Below, piece after piece: positions 47,201 through 58,939 of a DNA stretch of 64,000 bases. Every line of letters begins with the position of its first letter. Position 1 is the first letter of the stretch. The stretch is from Pezizomycotina sp. ARF18 (taxonomy: Eukaryota > Ascomycota), in NCBI GenBank assembly GCA_002224055.1, contig AZLU01000116.1, positions 1-64,000 of the forward strand. Direction: 5' to 3'. The notes under the pieces are model-generated. The model was not told the origin of the DNA. It did not search any database and worked only from the letters and a program-made list of their open reading frames with translations. A program made the position numbers and the translations under genes.

Positions 47201-50200
47201 AGGGTCTCGGAGGAGCACAGCGAAAACCGGTTTGCCCCTTGCAAAGTCTGAGAACAATTCCAAGCTCTCAAGGGGCCTGCATATTCTCTCACTCTATGAG
47301 GCGGAAAACTTAGTGTCGTCTTGTCCACGTAGTGGCAAAATTTTTCATCGCTGGCGAGGTTAAACCATAGAGGGAAGCTGTGAATAAAATTTCAAGATTG
47401 TCTCCACTTTCCTGTCCCGAATCGCGACGATCCGGAAGATCCGGCAAATGAGGAAGTTGTAAAAACTTGTGAACAATCAATCGCAATAATAGAAAAACCT
47501 GGCCTCAATGCTTACAATGAAGGATCATTATTAAGTAATTTAAGAATAATATACATTTGGGCAGCTCTCAGAAGATAACTTAAATTAATAATAAGCCGTG
47601 ATATTAATAGCAGGGAATGATAGTTAGGAAGGATCGTGGGAAATTGAAGAAAAGTGAGATGTGCGAATCGTTACAATCTACTAGAATGTTCTCATCAGCT
47701 TCGATGAATCAGCGTCCCAGTCCTAGCTTAATATTTCCTCCCAGCTTCCCCAGGAAATCGTTCAACATCAGCTGGGGCACGAAATATACCTTAGAGTGTG
47801 TATTTAGTATCATAGGCTCTACCGATGATCGTCAAAAATACCGCGAAAACTAAGTAGATTATATGCATGGTGCCCGGGAAAAGCGAGGGTATTGAATTCT
47901 TAATATCTATAAGGCAAAAAGTGAGCGACATCACACGGCAGGCCTTAGGGCATTGCTGTATGCAGCAAGGGTGCCGATTCATCACATCTTAGGTTGCAAA
48001 TACTGGTGCACAACGTTCCTGCAGGGTCCTCCGGCCGGCCGTATTCGTCATAGAAGTGCTTCAAAGTTCAGCGCCGAATATTCTATAACGCCATCTATTG
48101 CACTAGCTGTGCTCATATACGAGTTACGCTATCAAGGTATCTTTGTTTCTGCCGTCGGAGTTTCACATAGACGAATAGCCTGAGAAAAAAAAAAAAAAAA
48201 AAAAAAAAAAACACGGCTTATGGAAGCGGAGACCGAAGTTGAGAAGTTAAGTCCGAGATCATAGCTCTAAGAGAATGCATGGAGTATTTCGTCAATTTGA
48301 CTATCATTAAATCATCTTTATAAGGACGATGCACGATCTCCTATAGATCTCCACGTGCATCGATGCAAAACCTGTTGATTCTCATATTGGAGGTGGCTTG
48401 TGAAAGAAGTACAAACAGGGAATGCCGGTCTATCAAATGTCAATAAGAATAACGGCAGACAAGGGAGTTCCATGCGTTGTTGATGTTTAGAACGCGATCG
48501 ATTCTTTGATAGACTATGAAATGTGGGGTATCGCGAGAATTTAGGATGAAATTCGAAATAGTATCAATCCATATGAAAGGTACTTGGGTCCTCTTCGAAG
48601 GAGATATTGCCCTTCTTGTTGATGTTTTCCGAGATGGCGACCGAGCGACATTGACTCGATATTCACAAGATTATTCTTTCGAGCATCCTTCGTTCTTAGA
48701 GCTGCGGAAGAGGTCTTAGTGCTACGAGGACCTAGAAACCGCTTCCCGGATCGCTTATACCTCTTCTGAGTAGTATCTGTGTCTCTTGCCTAGCTTTACT
48801 TTCCCGTTTTCATAGACTCCACTTCACTGGTTTGCATTACCAGATTTTCAAAGTTCGTCGCTGGCGCATGTGGCTTTAATTTTGATAATGGAGTGTTTCG
48901 TCTCGCCAAGCGTTAAGAATGTTCTATGAAGGAGGGAGTTCTTCCTTGAATTCAATATTCTGTTTACTGGGGTCTTGCGAGAGCGATAGCTGTATAAGGT
49001 TTACTACTTGGTTTAGTGTAATCTTCAGTCACCCAGTACTAGAAAAATATATTTATTGGCTAAATAGCGTCCTTTCCTTAGTTTGTTTCACCAGCCCTTG
49101 CTCGAGACCTTGCCCATGTTCCCTGTCCCTTGCTAGCGAGCTACAGAAAATTTGCTGGTTTACGCTTCAGCGCGCGCGTTTTGAAATAGTCACCAAACTT
49201 CGTATTGTTCAGGACGGTGGAATACCTCTTATTTTCGATACTTGAAGACTTCCTTCTCTCGGTCGCTGAAGCGGTGATCCCCCATATAACCGCACTTGAG
49301 CTTAAGATCGTCCGGCGCTATACCCATCTCCATGAATTGAAGGGTTCGCCCTTCAAACATCGACTTTAGACATTCTGCATCTTTGTGAATCAGGAATTCG
49401 GAGCGAACCGGACTTGTCTTGACTTGGAAGCGAGGAGTTGGAGACACAAAAAGCCAACTGGCTATAAATTCTCTAGCCTAAAATAACCAAATGTGGTTCC
49501 GGAAGTCTTGAAAAATTGCGACAAACCACCACGTAGATGCGTGTTTGCCTTGAGGGATTGAGAATCGTCCGGCGTCAGGACGATGGCGTCCAAACTGGAA
49601 ACCAATGGGGTAATTTTTAAGACATGATCCGCGATTGCGGGGCTTTTGTTGATGCAGTTTTTTTTTTTCCCTTCTTCGCATTCTCCAAGACACTAGAAAG
49701 ACCCTCTTCGCATTTTGAAGTCGTTTTCTGTACACTGCGTGCGTGATTGTCCATTTTTGTATATCCGTTTTGATTTCTAGAATAGTATTTGGGAATATAG
49801 AGCATATATCTTCATACTGACGATGACCTGATCGACCTATTACTATATCTAAATCCATCAAGTACTTCAGAAAACCGTCGCTTCTGGATATTTACCTAAA
49901 GGTGGGTTATTTACGGTGTTCCTTCGGTTGGAGTGTTTTCGTTCAGTATCACCTATTTATCCCATAAATTCGTAATTACCCCTATCGTTAACCTCCATCC
50001 CAAAAGCTATTGGAGTAAATTGGATTCTAATAGCCTCGTAATGCAGATAAGAGCGCTCTATGGAGCCAACACAGCGACAAGAAGGTCGCGAGCCTGTGAT
50101 AGAACCAGACGCTCGGCTCATTCGTCCGTGAGGCTGATAATCACAAGCTTTTGAGCGCAGTGGATCGTGCCATTCCATTCGCTACCCCTGTAAACTTGGG

Positions 50201-51286
50201 CGTTTCAGAGGCGACCGGTGTGTCTCCCCCATTGGTGTCTTCCCTGTCCAGCGACACCATTTCCACTCCTATTCCTGCAATGACCGGAGGCAAGAGATGG
50301 AGAATTTGGGGGTTGAAGAGCCCTCTGAGGGGGAAAAGAAAGGACTTTGGTTAATGGAACCCACTCTCCTTGCTAAAAAATATGTACCTTTGCAGCCGAT
50401 GATCGGCTGGCGTGCTAATAAGTCACCCCGAACCTCGATCAAGATTCGCAATAGCAGTACGGAGTAATATGATAGAAAGTATGGTACACACCCCCTTGGC
50501 GTAAACGATTGCCTTGATGCTTGATCATAATTGCGGTTGGGCTCGAACTAGGGAGCAAGGGTACCCCCCAGGAGCAGAAAAAGAATCAAGGTTGAAAATC
50601 TCTACATCCTTCTTCTTCGTGAGCATGGGTTGTTTTCTCCTTCCTCGTTGCTGTACCCGCATGTAGTTTAGTTTAACCAGACACCAGAAAAGCTAGCAGT
50701 GGCGTTCTCTCAAAAAAGATAGCCATGCTTTTGCTTTTTTCCCCCCTCCTTTCCATTATTTTTATCCTGCTGATCCTTCGAGATTCGGTTGGCTAATGAA
50801 GGTTTCCAAGTTCCAAGAGACCGCAACGAAAAAAGCAGCCATGGTTACAGTACATTAGATACAGGACGAAAAAGAATCCGCCTTGTAAACGACGTCCGAC
50901 ACACAGACCTCCTCTGTCTCGTGTACCTTTTTTGCTTTCGGCTCCATCCATCCTACTTGCTCCGTGCGTCAACGGTTCATATACTCCTTGGTGCCCATTT
51001 TTGTTCATTTTCGGAATATTCTCTATTTTTTGTTTACATTTTGGAATGCCCGTTTTCTCTTAAATTTCCCTAATTCTTTATATTCTTGCTTTCTATTCTG
51101 GGCATTAACGGCCCACTTTCAAGACCTTTCGAGGAGGTCAAAAAAACCACTGGCTGGGCTTGCAGTGTTTACATCGTTCACGACTTTACATAAACGACCT
51201 CATAGATCATGCGATAGAAACGAGTACCTCCGTCCTCATTCCTTCCAAAGATCTGAACCGTTCGGCAGCGACGAAAGGTGACAATC
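44281..51286. other. Gene-poor stretch of about 7 kb
   Basis: No recognisable gene. Weak candidates are minus ORFs at 49229-49447 and 49478-49861 (127 codons) and plus ORFs at 44336-44614 and 50151-50354. None has a domain or supporting neighbours, and a few ORFs of this size are expected by chance. A27 run at 48185-48211. The right end is the promoter of the next 7-TM gene. Confidence 0.35.
48185..48211. repeat. Poly-A run (27 A)
   Basis: Uninterrupted A run in intergenic DNA. Confidence 0.9.
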
Positions 51287-53170
51287 ATGACGTCGCTGAA
51301 TCTTACGACCGGCAGACGGTGGAGGATCTATAAGCCTTGCCCAGATAGCAAAGCTGATGGACCAGTGGACCAACTTTACGCGCCAGCACTGAATGATCCA
51401 AACTATGTTGTGCCGAAGAATACGAAGGTTTAGTGGCGATGGCGTTCATTACAATGATAGTCAGTATGGCAATGGTATCAATTTAGAATCATCATGACGC
51501 AGAGAACGAGGAAGGCAAAACTTCTTTATATAGAGGACTGTTTCATATTAGCTGGTTTGGTAAGTTGGGAATCTATTTGTGTACAGGTTCGAGTTTGGAT
51601 CGAGACCGTGTTCGACGTATCTTGGTTTATGATTCTTGTTTCACGATCTTTCAATACCAAATTATCATTGTTCTCTCTATAACCACCACTTACGATTGAT
51701 GTTTCTTAGGTCATTGTTCTTGCTCTCTGTATCTTCTCCCTCGTCGGTGTCTACCGACATCAATGGGCTGGCATACGTACGACTTACACATTAATAATCT
51801 CGTCTACAACTATAAAATGTGGTACATCTGGTTCGTCATGAACGTCTGGGCCTCCGCTATGATTCGCACCTCTCTAATCCTCAGCATCCGCCGTCTCTAC
51901 TCCCCTAAAGACCACATGATCCGCTTCTGCGACATCGCGCTGTGCTTGAAGTTAATCCTTTCTGTAACCGCTACTTTCCTCATGACTTTCACCTGCGGGC
52001 CACCACATGGAGATAACCGACGTGTGGAAGTACACGAAATCCTGCAACCCCTTCGTCGTTACGCTGTGCGTCTGCGTGATCAGCATCAGCATGGACCTCG
52101 CCATAATAACCCTTCCCATGCCCCTCGTCGGCATGCTCGTCAGCGTCACCAGGCGCAAAAAGATTGAAGTAATAGTAATTTTCAGTTTCGGCTTTTGGCC
52201 GTAGCGGCGTCGGTGGTGAGGGTGTGCGAGATAAGCCGTTACTTACATTCCGTGGACCGGAATTGGACAGCTTCGACGCTCGCAGTAACGAGTCTTGCTG
52301 AATTATGCTCACGATTGCTACGAGTTGCGTCCCTAGCGCTCGCGTACTGTTTTCGAAGTTGTACGCTGTGGATTCATGCTTACGCTTAAGACGTATTTTA
52401 CACCACACCCACAAGTCGCCTTGTGGATAGGAGCTCGACTGGACTAGACGCGATTAAGGAAGATGCGAAAGTGTCCTGCGCCGTTGGAGAAGAAGAAAAG
52501 GACGCCGAAGGAGAAGAAGGCCAAGGAGAAAAGGAACGGAAACCGAGGTTAAGAAGTCTAGAAAGCTATCTGCGACGTCGACCGTAAGCAACATGTCCGC
52601 AATAGACTACTCTGAAACCGCCGACACGGCGAAATCAGCCCTCTCCGGCCTCTCCGCCAACGGCGAAAGCAAAAGTACAATACGCACACTACGAGTCCGA
52701 AAAGTACCTGGAGAAAACCCTACTATCTACCAAACAGGGGGCTATTCTACCCGACCCGCCCTCAACCGCGGTCCTCCGGGACCACCTCCGAACAACCCGT
52801 TTTACGACGCGATGTACAGCAAGCAACCGCGAATCTCGGAAACCCAGCCTAACCGACTCCGCGGTCTGCAGAAAGAGTTAAATCCTGATCCCCGGCGTGT
52901 CTCACAAGCCGACCGCGATGCCTTTTACGGTTTACGGACAGAAACGCCGGAGACATTTCCCAATCCGAATCCGAATCTGACGATGAATCGGACAACATTA
53001 GCTATGTGAATAGCGTACGAACTCGAGAGACAAAGCTCAGCGTCAGTGACGTTGACGCTACGACAGCGAAGAAGAATTCGAGGGTACACGTTGATGTGGA
53101 AGGCTATCAGTGCGAGTATGAGTTCGAGGGTCACTACGGGACGGAAGGGCGAGGATACCAGAGCCAGTGA
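51287..53170 (+). CDS. Rhodopsin-domain (SAT4-like) 7-TM integral membrane protein, copy 2
   Basis: The best preserved of the three 7-TM genes. ATG at 51287 gives an N-terminus with RRWRIYKPCPDSKADGPVD and LNDPNYVVPKNTK. TM1 is AMAFITMIVSMAMVSI, then MTQRTRKAKLLYIEDCFILA before an intron at about 51560-51709 (GTAAGT to TTAG). TM2 is VIVLALCIFSLVGVY. In the next frame come GWHTYDLHINNLVYNYKMWY, VWASAMIRTSLILSIRRLY, the helix ALCLKLILSVTATFLMTFTC, DVWKYTKSCNPFVVTLCVCV, DLAIITLPMPLVGMLVSVTR and KKIEVIVIFSFGFW, and a last helix before a long cytoplasmic tail. The tail is rich in Ser, Pro and Asn (RGPPGPPPNNPFYDAMYS, ESESDDESDN) and ends at 53168-53170. The family order is TM1-TM7 plus a variable tail. 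A receptor-like role is inferred. About five frame changes, one at a T-run near 51431. Confidence 0.87.
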
Positions 53171-54484
53171 TTCGTTCTTTCCTTGGGCGACAGCGTTGAG
53201 CCCGAGGCCGCGAAGAGGAAGAGTAGGATGGGACTGGGAATACGCGGATGAAACCCCAACGGGACCCCTGGAAGAGCCGGTTTATTTGAATCAGCTTGAA
53301 GAGCTATATCTCCATGTTCCACTCTGGACGTATATCTCCGAAACGAGCACCTGTGCATACTACGACATGCTATGATATTATCATGGATTTTTTACAACGG
53401 TGTTTACTATCGGTCCTTTTTATTTTTAGCATTTCAAATATCAGCGTTTACTCCTTGTTATCTACTATTTTGTAAAAAGTTAGCATAATTTAATAGTAAT
53501 TGAGAAAGAAAAAGTTGTGCAGGGAAAGGTTACGAACTCCCAGATACTATTCATATAATCATGTATCTAAATACGTGTGCCGGTCAATTCATCAATATTG
53601 AGAACCCCAAGGGAAGATAGGTCGATCGCGCTTAGCGAAATAGCGCCCAATATCACACGGTCATTCATAATTACAAAATAGTAGACATGAGACTGTTCAC
53701 GCAGAACGACAGAAGCGAGGATCTCTGTCCTGGGGAATACGCTGATATTTTAGTGAAAAGAGATCAACCAGTTACTGCACGGTCAGTTTCAGCTACCAGT
53801 TGTGGGTACAACAGATATCTCCCAAGGAAGCCCAAAGTCGCTCGTAGATCTCCATCCTGGCTGTGAAACAAACCCATCGCCGTGGTTGACACACGTCTTT
53901 TTCGCCGCTGATCAAATAATCGATCCTGCAATTACCATATTTCGAAGGCAGTATATTTGGACGTGATCTTCTAGAAGACCCAAGATTTGCGACATCGCTA
54001 TTTAATCTTGCGTGGTTGAAACTCAGCAGTCCCGGGCGGCGAAGCATACGGGTGACGAATTATCGGCGTTTATTAGATATTAGAGATCACTGGGCATTGG
54101 AAACATCCGTTTACCGAAAATATGATCTGGTAACGTCGTGGATCGGCATCGGTGGTAATGAATTTTCCATTGCGGGGCGAGTACCAAGGTCCTGTGAGTA
54201 CGATAATCAAACGCGACTTCGTTTCCTCGCATGGATCTCTCTACGTTATCCAGCAAAATGGTGGGAAAAATCTCGACATCGAATCAGGTTCCCTCGCACT
54301 ATAGTTCTTGAAACCTATGAGATGCACTCCATATATAATTATTGTCTCTACCTGTTCTATTGTTCTACATGCATGGTTTGCGCGACCGGCTAGATCCACA
54401 GCTGAAGAAATTATAATCTTCCACGTGAAACCATCAGTTAGAGGCGCTCGAACCTCTAACTATTCAGTCTTGGTCTTCAGAACC
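53171..54484. other. Intergenic stretch with a 3'-end hairpin
   Basis: AT-rich spacer between the 7-TM gene (+) and the class V aminotransferase (-), convergent. ORFs at 53793-54047 (-) and 54016-54393 (+) have no recognisable family. The hairpin at 54436-54461 is listed separately. Confidence 0.4.
54436..54461. other. Perfect inverted repeat near a 3' end
   Basis: AGTTAGAGG (54436-54444) and CCTCTAACT (54453-54461) are exact reverse complements with an 8-base loop. It lies about 24 bp downstream of the aminotransferase stop codon on the minus strand, so it would fall in that gene's 3' UTR. Confidence 0.75.
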
Positions 54485-56043
54485 CTATCTAAGGACTTCC
54501 ACGAAGTCCGTGATCTCGTCAACTGGATTTCAAAGATTGCCGGTCAGCGAATGTTTCCTCAGAATGATACCGTTTACTCAGACTCGCTCATCTATACGTA
54601 CCTGAATTGTAATGAACCATACTGCACCTAACGATCCTTCATCTGGCTTCTCCAGCTCGAAAACATCCATTAACCTCCTACTGTAGAAATGGCCCCACCT
54701 GATACCGAACTTTCTCCCATTTTTCCCTTCCGCTTTATCAACAGCTTCAACGAGCTCCCTACTCCCCCACCCTTCAACCATGAACGATACTACCGGTACA
54801 CGCACTCTTCTATCAGGTACTTTGGCTCCGTACACCTTGATCTTAGGTGCGCATTGAGGTAATCCAATATCACCTTGCTCAGCTGCTCTCATGCTGCGAA
54901 CTGCCATCCCAGAACTCGTCTGGGGAAGGGGTGCTGAGATATTTTAGAATATGCGGGATGCTAGCCGTGAGCTCGTAATTCGCGCCCGCGAGACAAGCTT
55001 GACATGGAACGGCGGTTGCGGCGTGGTGTTGTTGAAAAAGTGCGCGATGGACTTGACGTACTTTTCGTGCGCTTCTTTCTTGCCGTACAGGCAGGATATA
55101 TGCGCTCCGTATACTTTGTACAGCGACAGCGCGTAGAAGTCCACGCCGAGTCCTTGACGTCTACTTTGCGGTGCGGGGACAGTGCGACGCCGTCCACGAC
55201 GAAAACGGCGTTCGGGGACGTTCTCTTGATGAAGGAGGAAAAGTATTTGATGTCATGAATGGTACCGAGGATGTTGGACGCGTGCGTGCAGGAAACGAGG
55301 ACGGTTTTATCGGTGAGCAGTTTTCCGAGGCCTTCGGTCGTGAGGACGGGACCTTCGGGTCAGTAGTGTTGGGATCTTCGAACGTCCACCATTTAAGGTG
55401 AGGTTGAGGCGCTGGGAGAGGCGGACCCAAGGTGCAATGTCGGTTTCGTGGTCGATATTCGAGACTACAATCTCAGAACCGGCCGGGAAGTCGAATGCGG
55501 ATGAGAGATTCGCGAGGAGCTGCGTAGAGGCAGAGCCGAGGACTGCAACGGTATCATCGCACGTGGTAAAATATTAGCTGTCTTGGCTCAAGGGCACATC
55601 GAGCTTCGAAAGGGATAAATTAAACACAGACCAACTTCATCCGGGTTTGCGTTGATAAGCTTAGCCGCAGCTTCGCCGCCTTCTTGGAATTTAGTATTGG
55701 AAGTGACGCCGACGGGATAAGAAGCGCCCAGCTGCACGTTGTTGTTTGATAGGTATCGTGGACTCTGGTTTATCGCGCAAACGAAAACATGACGAATGTT
55801 AGCTAGCTTTGGATAAGACTTCCTCGCAATCGCGCCGGGCTCGCGTGCTGGATACAAGAAACGTGATTGGACGGTTTCGACTCCGAAATAGAAAAAACGG
55901 CTCGGAGAGTTAGGAGAGCTCTTACGAGTCGATAACCGTTCCTAGAGCTTGACTGCCACCGGCATTATCAAAGTAGACTTGCTTCCCTTTGAGCGACGGA
56001 ACTGCGCGCGGACGTTATCGATGTCGAACTTCCAGCCGGACAT
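54485..56043 (-). CDS. PLP-dependent class V aminotransferase / cysteine desulfurase-like protein
   Basis: Fold-type I PLP enzyme of the class V aminotransferase group, closest in layout to the cysteine desulfurase-like family TIGR01976 (recalled). Start at 56043: MSGWKFDIDNVRAQFRR, then the frame giving DNAGGSQALGTVIDS. After a likely intron come NVQLGASYPVGVTSNTKFQE, GGEAAAKLINANPDEV, and in other frames FDFPAGSEIVVSNIDHETD, LKWWTFEDPNT and FVVDGVALSPHRKVDVKDLG. VDFYALSLYKVYGAHISCLY follows, in which the Lys of SLYKVYG should form the PLP Schiff base. After that come KKEAHEKYVKSIAHFFNNTT, GIRWGHFYSRRLMDVFELEK and MVHYNS. A 79-bp intron (54523-54601) leads to a tiny last exon VDEITDFVEVLR with the stop at 54485-54487, which completes the family's HYN...EV C-terminus. 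Substrate unknown. About six frame changes. Confidence 0.9.
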
Positions 56044-56955
56044 CCTTGTAGGCTTATGATTCTCAGGGAGAAGTTGCTATACGTTTAATACAAGATGTTC
56101 GAGCTAGGTATGATGCAGATTGTCTAATCTCCGAAGCAAGATATTCTTATGTGTATGATTACTGTCTTTGAATTATCATGAACTTCGCCTTCTGATGCTC
56201 TCCTCCAGGGTTATATATTGACTCTCCTCAAGTTCGGCGGTGAGCTCGGAGCTTCATAGTAAACGTCGTGGCAATTCTATGAGGTAATATTATAACGAAA
56301 TCCTTATAAAAGTGGGGTTCAAAAAAAGAATGACTTCTAGCTAGAATTCACACCTTCGCTCCCACGCTCCCACGTTCCAAGGTTTAGCGGCCAGGCTGCA
56401 ATATCAAACAGAGGTTATTACTCGCGACTCCGCGGTCGAAATAGCAAGGTTTTGTTGTCTCTGTGTTTATATGCGTTTTCTCCCGGTCATTGGGAGCGAG
56501 GTCGGTACGATTACCGAGTCTGTAATAAAGTCATGGGTCGCTATTCGAGACAATTGGCAAGTGGAGGCCCACGACATGAAAGTTTGGGGGTTCAATGACC
56601 ATATAAATACTCGAGATACGAAGGTAGGACCATCCCACGATGTCTTACTTTACTTGAAAGATGCTAGGGTCACGTGAGGTTGGGGATATCGCTGTAAAGT
56701 GACATGCCCTGAACCGTAAGGCGTATGGGGGCCTCTAGTGGATCTTTATCGGTATGCATAATACCGTATCCACCGTTGAAGATACGAAGATAAACCCGAT
56801 GCCGGCGTTGAATCTCCATAGCTAAAGTTCCCTTGAGCCGGTGTAAGTCACCTTGGACTCATCGTCAACGAACAGCTTTGTGAATTTCTAATGTAAAGTA
56901 GTCTTGTGTATTAGATGTAAAGAGGGAAAATCCGACCATTCAGTAACGTCGCCTT
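56044..56955. other. Intergenic stretch, promoter of the aminotransferase
   Basis: Upstream of the minus-strand start at 56043. A plus ORF at 56471-56677 has no recognisable motif. No other gene supported. Confidence 0.4.
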
Positions 56956-57351
56956 TCAATCCATCATGACATTCTCAGCTGACCGTTCAGTTCCAGGTTT
57001 ATCGATAAGGCTTAAAAAAAGACCGGGAGAGAAAGCTTCACAGCCGGCAGTGATTTTCATCCGATTACGACTGAGAGTTGCAACCCTTTTTCTAGAATCA
57101 ATAACAGCCGTGAAGATCATGATGCCATTCTCGGCGAGTTGCGGGTTTCGCTTAATGTGAGCTCTCCATCCCGCGATCGTATCTCTCTCTAGATCCCTTA
57201 GAAGTTGTTCTAACTTGTCTTTTTCATAACCAACTTCCACTTGAAGCTGAAGACATTTTCTGTTGTTGTTGTTGTCGTTGAACGTATTGATGTTAATTTT
57301 TCAATGCTCCCTTGCGGTAAGACTGTCTCCTGATTTGCGGAGCTCGTCCAT
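56956..57351 (-). pseudogene. Possible small gene with one in-frame stop
   Basis: An ATG near 57351 opens MDELRKSGDSLTAREH, then an in-frame TGA. The same frame continues KININTFNDNNNN, RKCLQLQVEVGYEKDKLEQL, LRDLERDTIAGWRAHIKRNP, QLAENGIMIFTAVIDSRK to the stop at 56956. Apart from that one stop, about 130 codons are open, hydrophilic and protein-like. The stop could come from a single base change of CGA or TGG. No family was recognised. The alternative is chance open reading. The strand assignment rests on composition alone. Confidence 0.33.
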
Positions 57352-58746
57352 GCCAGGCTTGGGACTGCATCCCACCATCCTCTATCCAATTAGAGCAATC
57401 TAATCCGAGATGGCGGAGACTTTTAATCCCTCGCCGTGGAACCAATGAACCCCACTGGCGACAATAGTGCTGTTCTATAGTATCTTACAGTATCACAACT
57501 TATTAATTCACGGTTTATTAATTCATAACTTAATAATTCACTGGTTATCAGTTCGCCAGTCACTAATAATTCACCTTCTCTTCCTCTTCATCTGTACTTC
57601 TTTTGCCTCAATAGCCGCCACTGTAAACTTGAAATAGGCAAGTATCTACTTAAGTAGTGATGAATCTGATGATAGCCAAATCATTCAGTTAAGAGGGTTT
57701 CCGACACCGGGCAGGATACCCCTAACGATGGTGGTGTGGTGGTGATGGTGCAATACCAAACTAACGAAAATAAGCAAAACCACAGAGGTGTGAAGAAGAA
57801 AAATTTCCCACTTCCTCAAGGTTCATGGATGTGCGAAATTATGAAAAAGATGGTGGCGAAGTTTTTGCATGATTAGCGGACATGGGCTTGCAGCTATCCG
57901 AGGACCCTTCTTTACGGATAGGTAGAAAGAGAAGAAAATGCAACATGCATTTCGCAACACCATCCATATTAACTCGTCGATAACTCGAAAGACTCATGAT
58001 TGCTCCTCTTGCAAAAGAAAACTCGAACAGGTGAATGTATAACAATACCAGAAGGTGGCTAAAAGTAATCGCCTATCAGAAGCGAAGTTTGTTCAACTTG
58101 CAGGGATCGATTATGATCACGATCAGGTTTTGGATGATTTACTTTTGCAAGTTTTTTGCTCGAGTCGTAAATTTATCCCGTTCCGCCAAAGCGTACGACC
58201 TAACCTGCGTTTTCTCCAATCTGACTCTCCGTCATGTCCTCCGCAGCATTGTTCCGAATCCCAAGACTCAAAAAGACGACATTCCTGGTGCTCTGAGGAA
58301 TGGTGAAGCGCTTCGAGTTTTGACTAATGCACATTCGGGCCAATTGACACAGCTACCTGCAGTTGACTGATTGGAAATAAGAAAGAAATGGAGAGATTTT
58401 AGAAATCAGAATTCATTTTCAATGCAAGTTTCTGTTTCGGTTGTTTCCTCGCCGCCAGCGGCGAAGAAAAAAAATTTCGAGAAAAGAAGAAAATATGCTG
58501 CGTTCTTTTCTTTTTCTAGTTTGGCGAATGAAAGTGAAGGGATCATGACACGGGGATCAGCCTTAGCCCTTGAGGATCATCTCCCTCGAGGATCTCGGAG
58601 TAAAGAAGAAAATTTTTCTTTGCCTTGACTTCCGAAAGGAAGATCTTTTTTATATCTTAATATTTTTTTTTTTTTTTTACCAATATATGCATGTTATCAT
58701 TGTATGGTAACTATGTATAAGAATGCGCGGTATCGGGTCTTATCGA
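57352..58746. other. Intergenic stretch with AT repeats
   Basis: Contains the degenerate tandem repeat at 57500-57573 and several weak ORFs (58035-58370 +, 58371-58628 +) without recognisable families. A T-rich tract lies near 58665. The right end is the MFS promoter. Confidence 0.4.
57500..57573. repeat. Degenerate AT-rich tandem repeat
   Basis: About five copies of a 14-17 bp unit resembling TTATTAATTCACGG (variants TTTATTAATTCATAAC, TTAATAATTCACTGG, ACTAATAATTCACC). Confidence 0.7.
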
Positions 58747-58754
58747 TATAAAAG
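58747..58754 (+). promoter_or_regulatory. TATA box of the MFS gene
   Basis: TATAAAAG about 200 bp before the first recognised exon of the MFS transporter. Position and sequence fit a core promoter. Confidence 0.5.
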
Positions 58755-58939
58755 ACCCTCCCGGCCTGTTCATTAAAATTTTGCTTAACTCTTGTCAAGA
58801 AGTCTGTGAGAACCATTGTACCGATAAATTCCACAATATCTATCGTTTCCTCAACGGAACATCTTCTCTTATTCATTTATTTCTTTATATCGTCCTTCTC
58901 AACAAGGCGCCTATATTTTACAAAGATGCTTCATTTGCA

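Noticed and set aside
49478-49861. 127-codon minus ORF, with another at 49229-49447
   Set aside because: Open and partly protein-like, but no family, no promoter signal and no neighbour support; a few ORFs of this size are expected in 64 kb.
54016-54393. 125-codon plus ORF
   Set aside because: No recognisable motif and overlaps open frames on the other strand.
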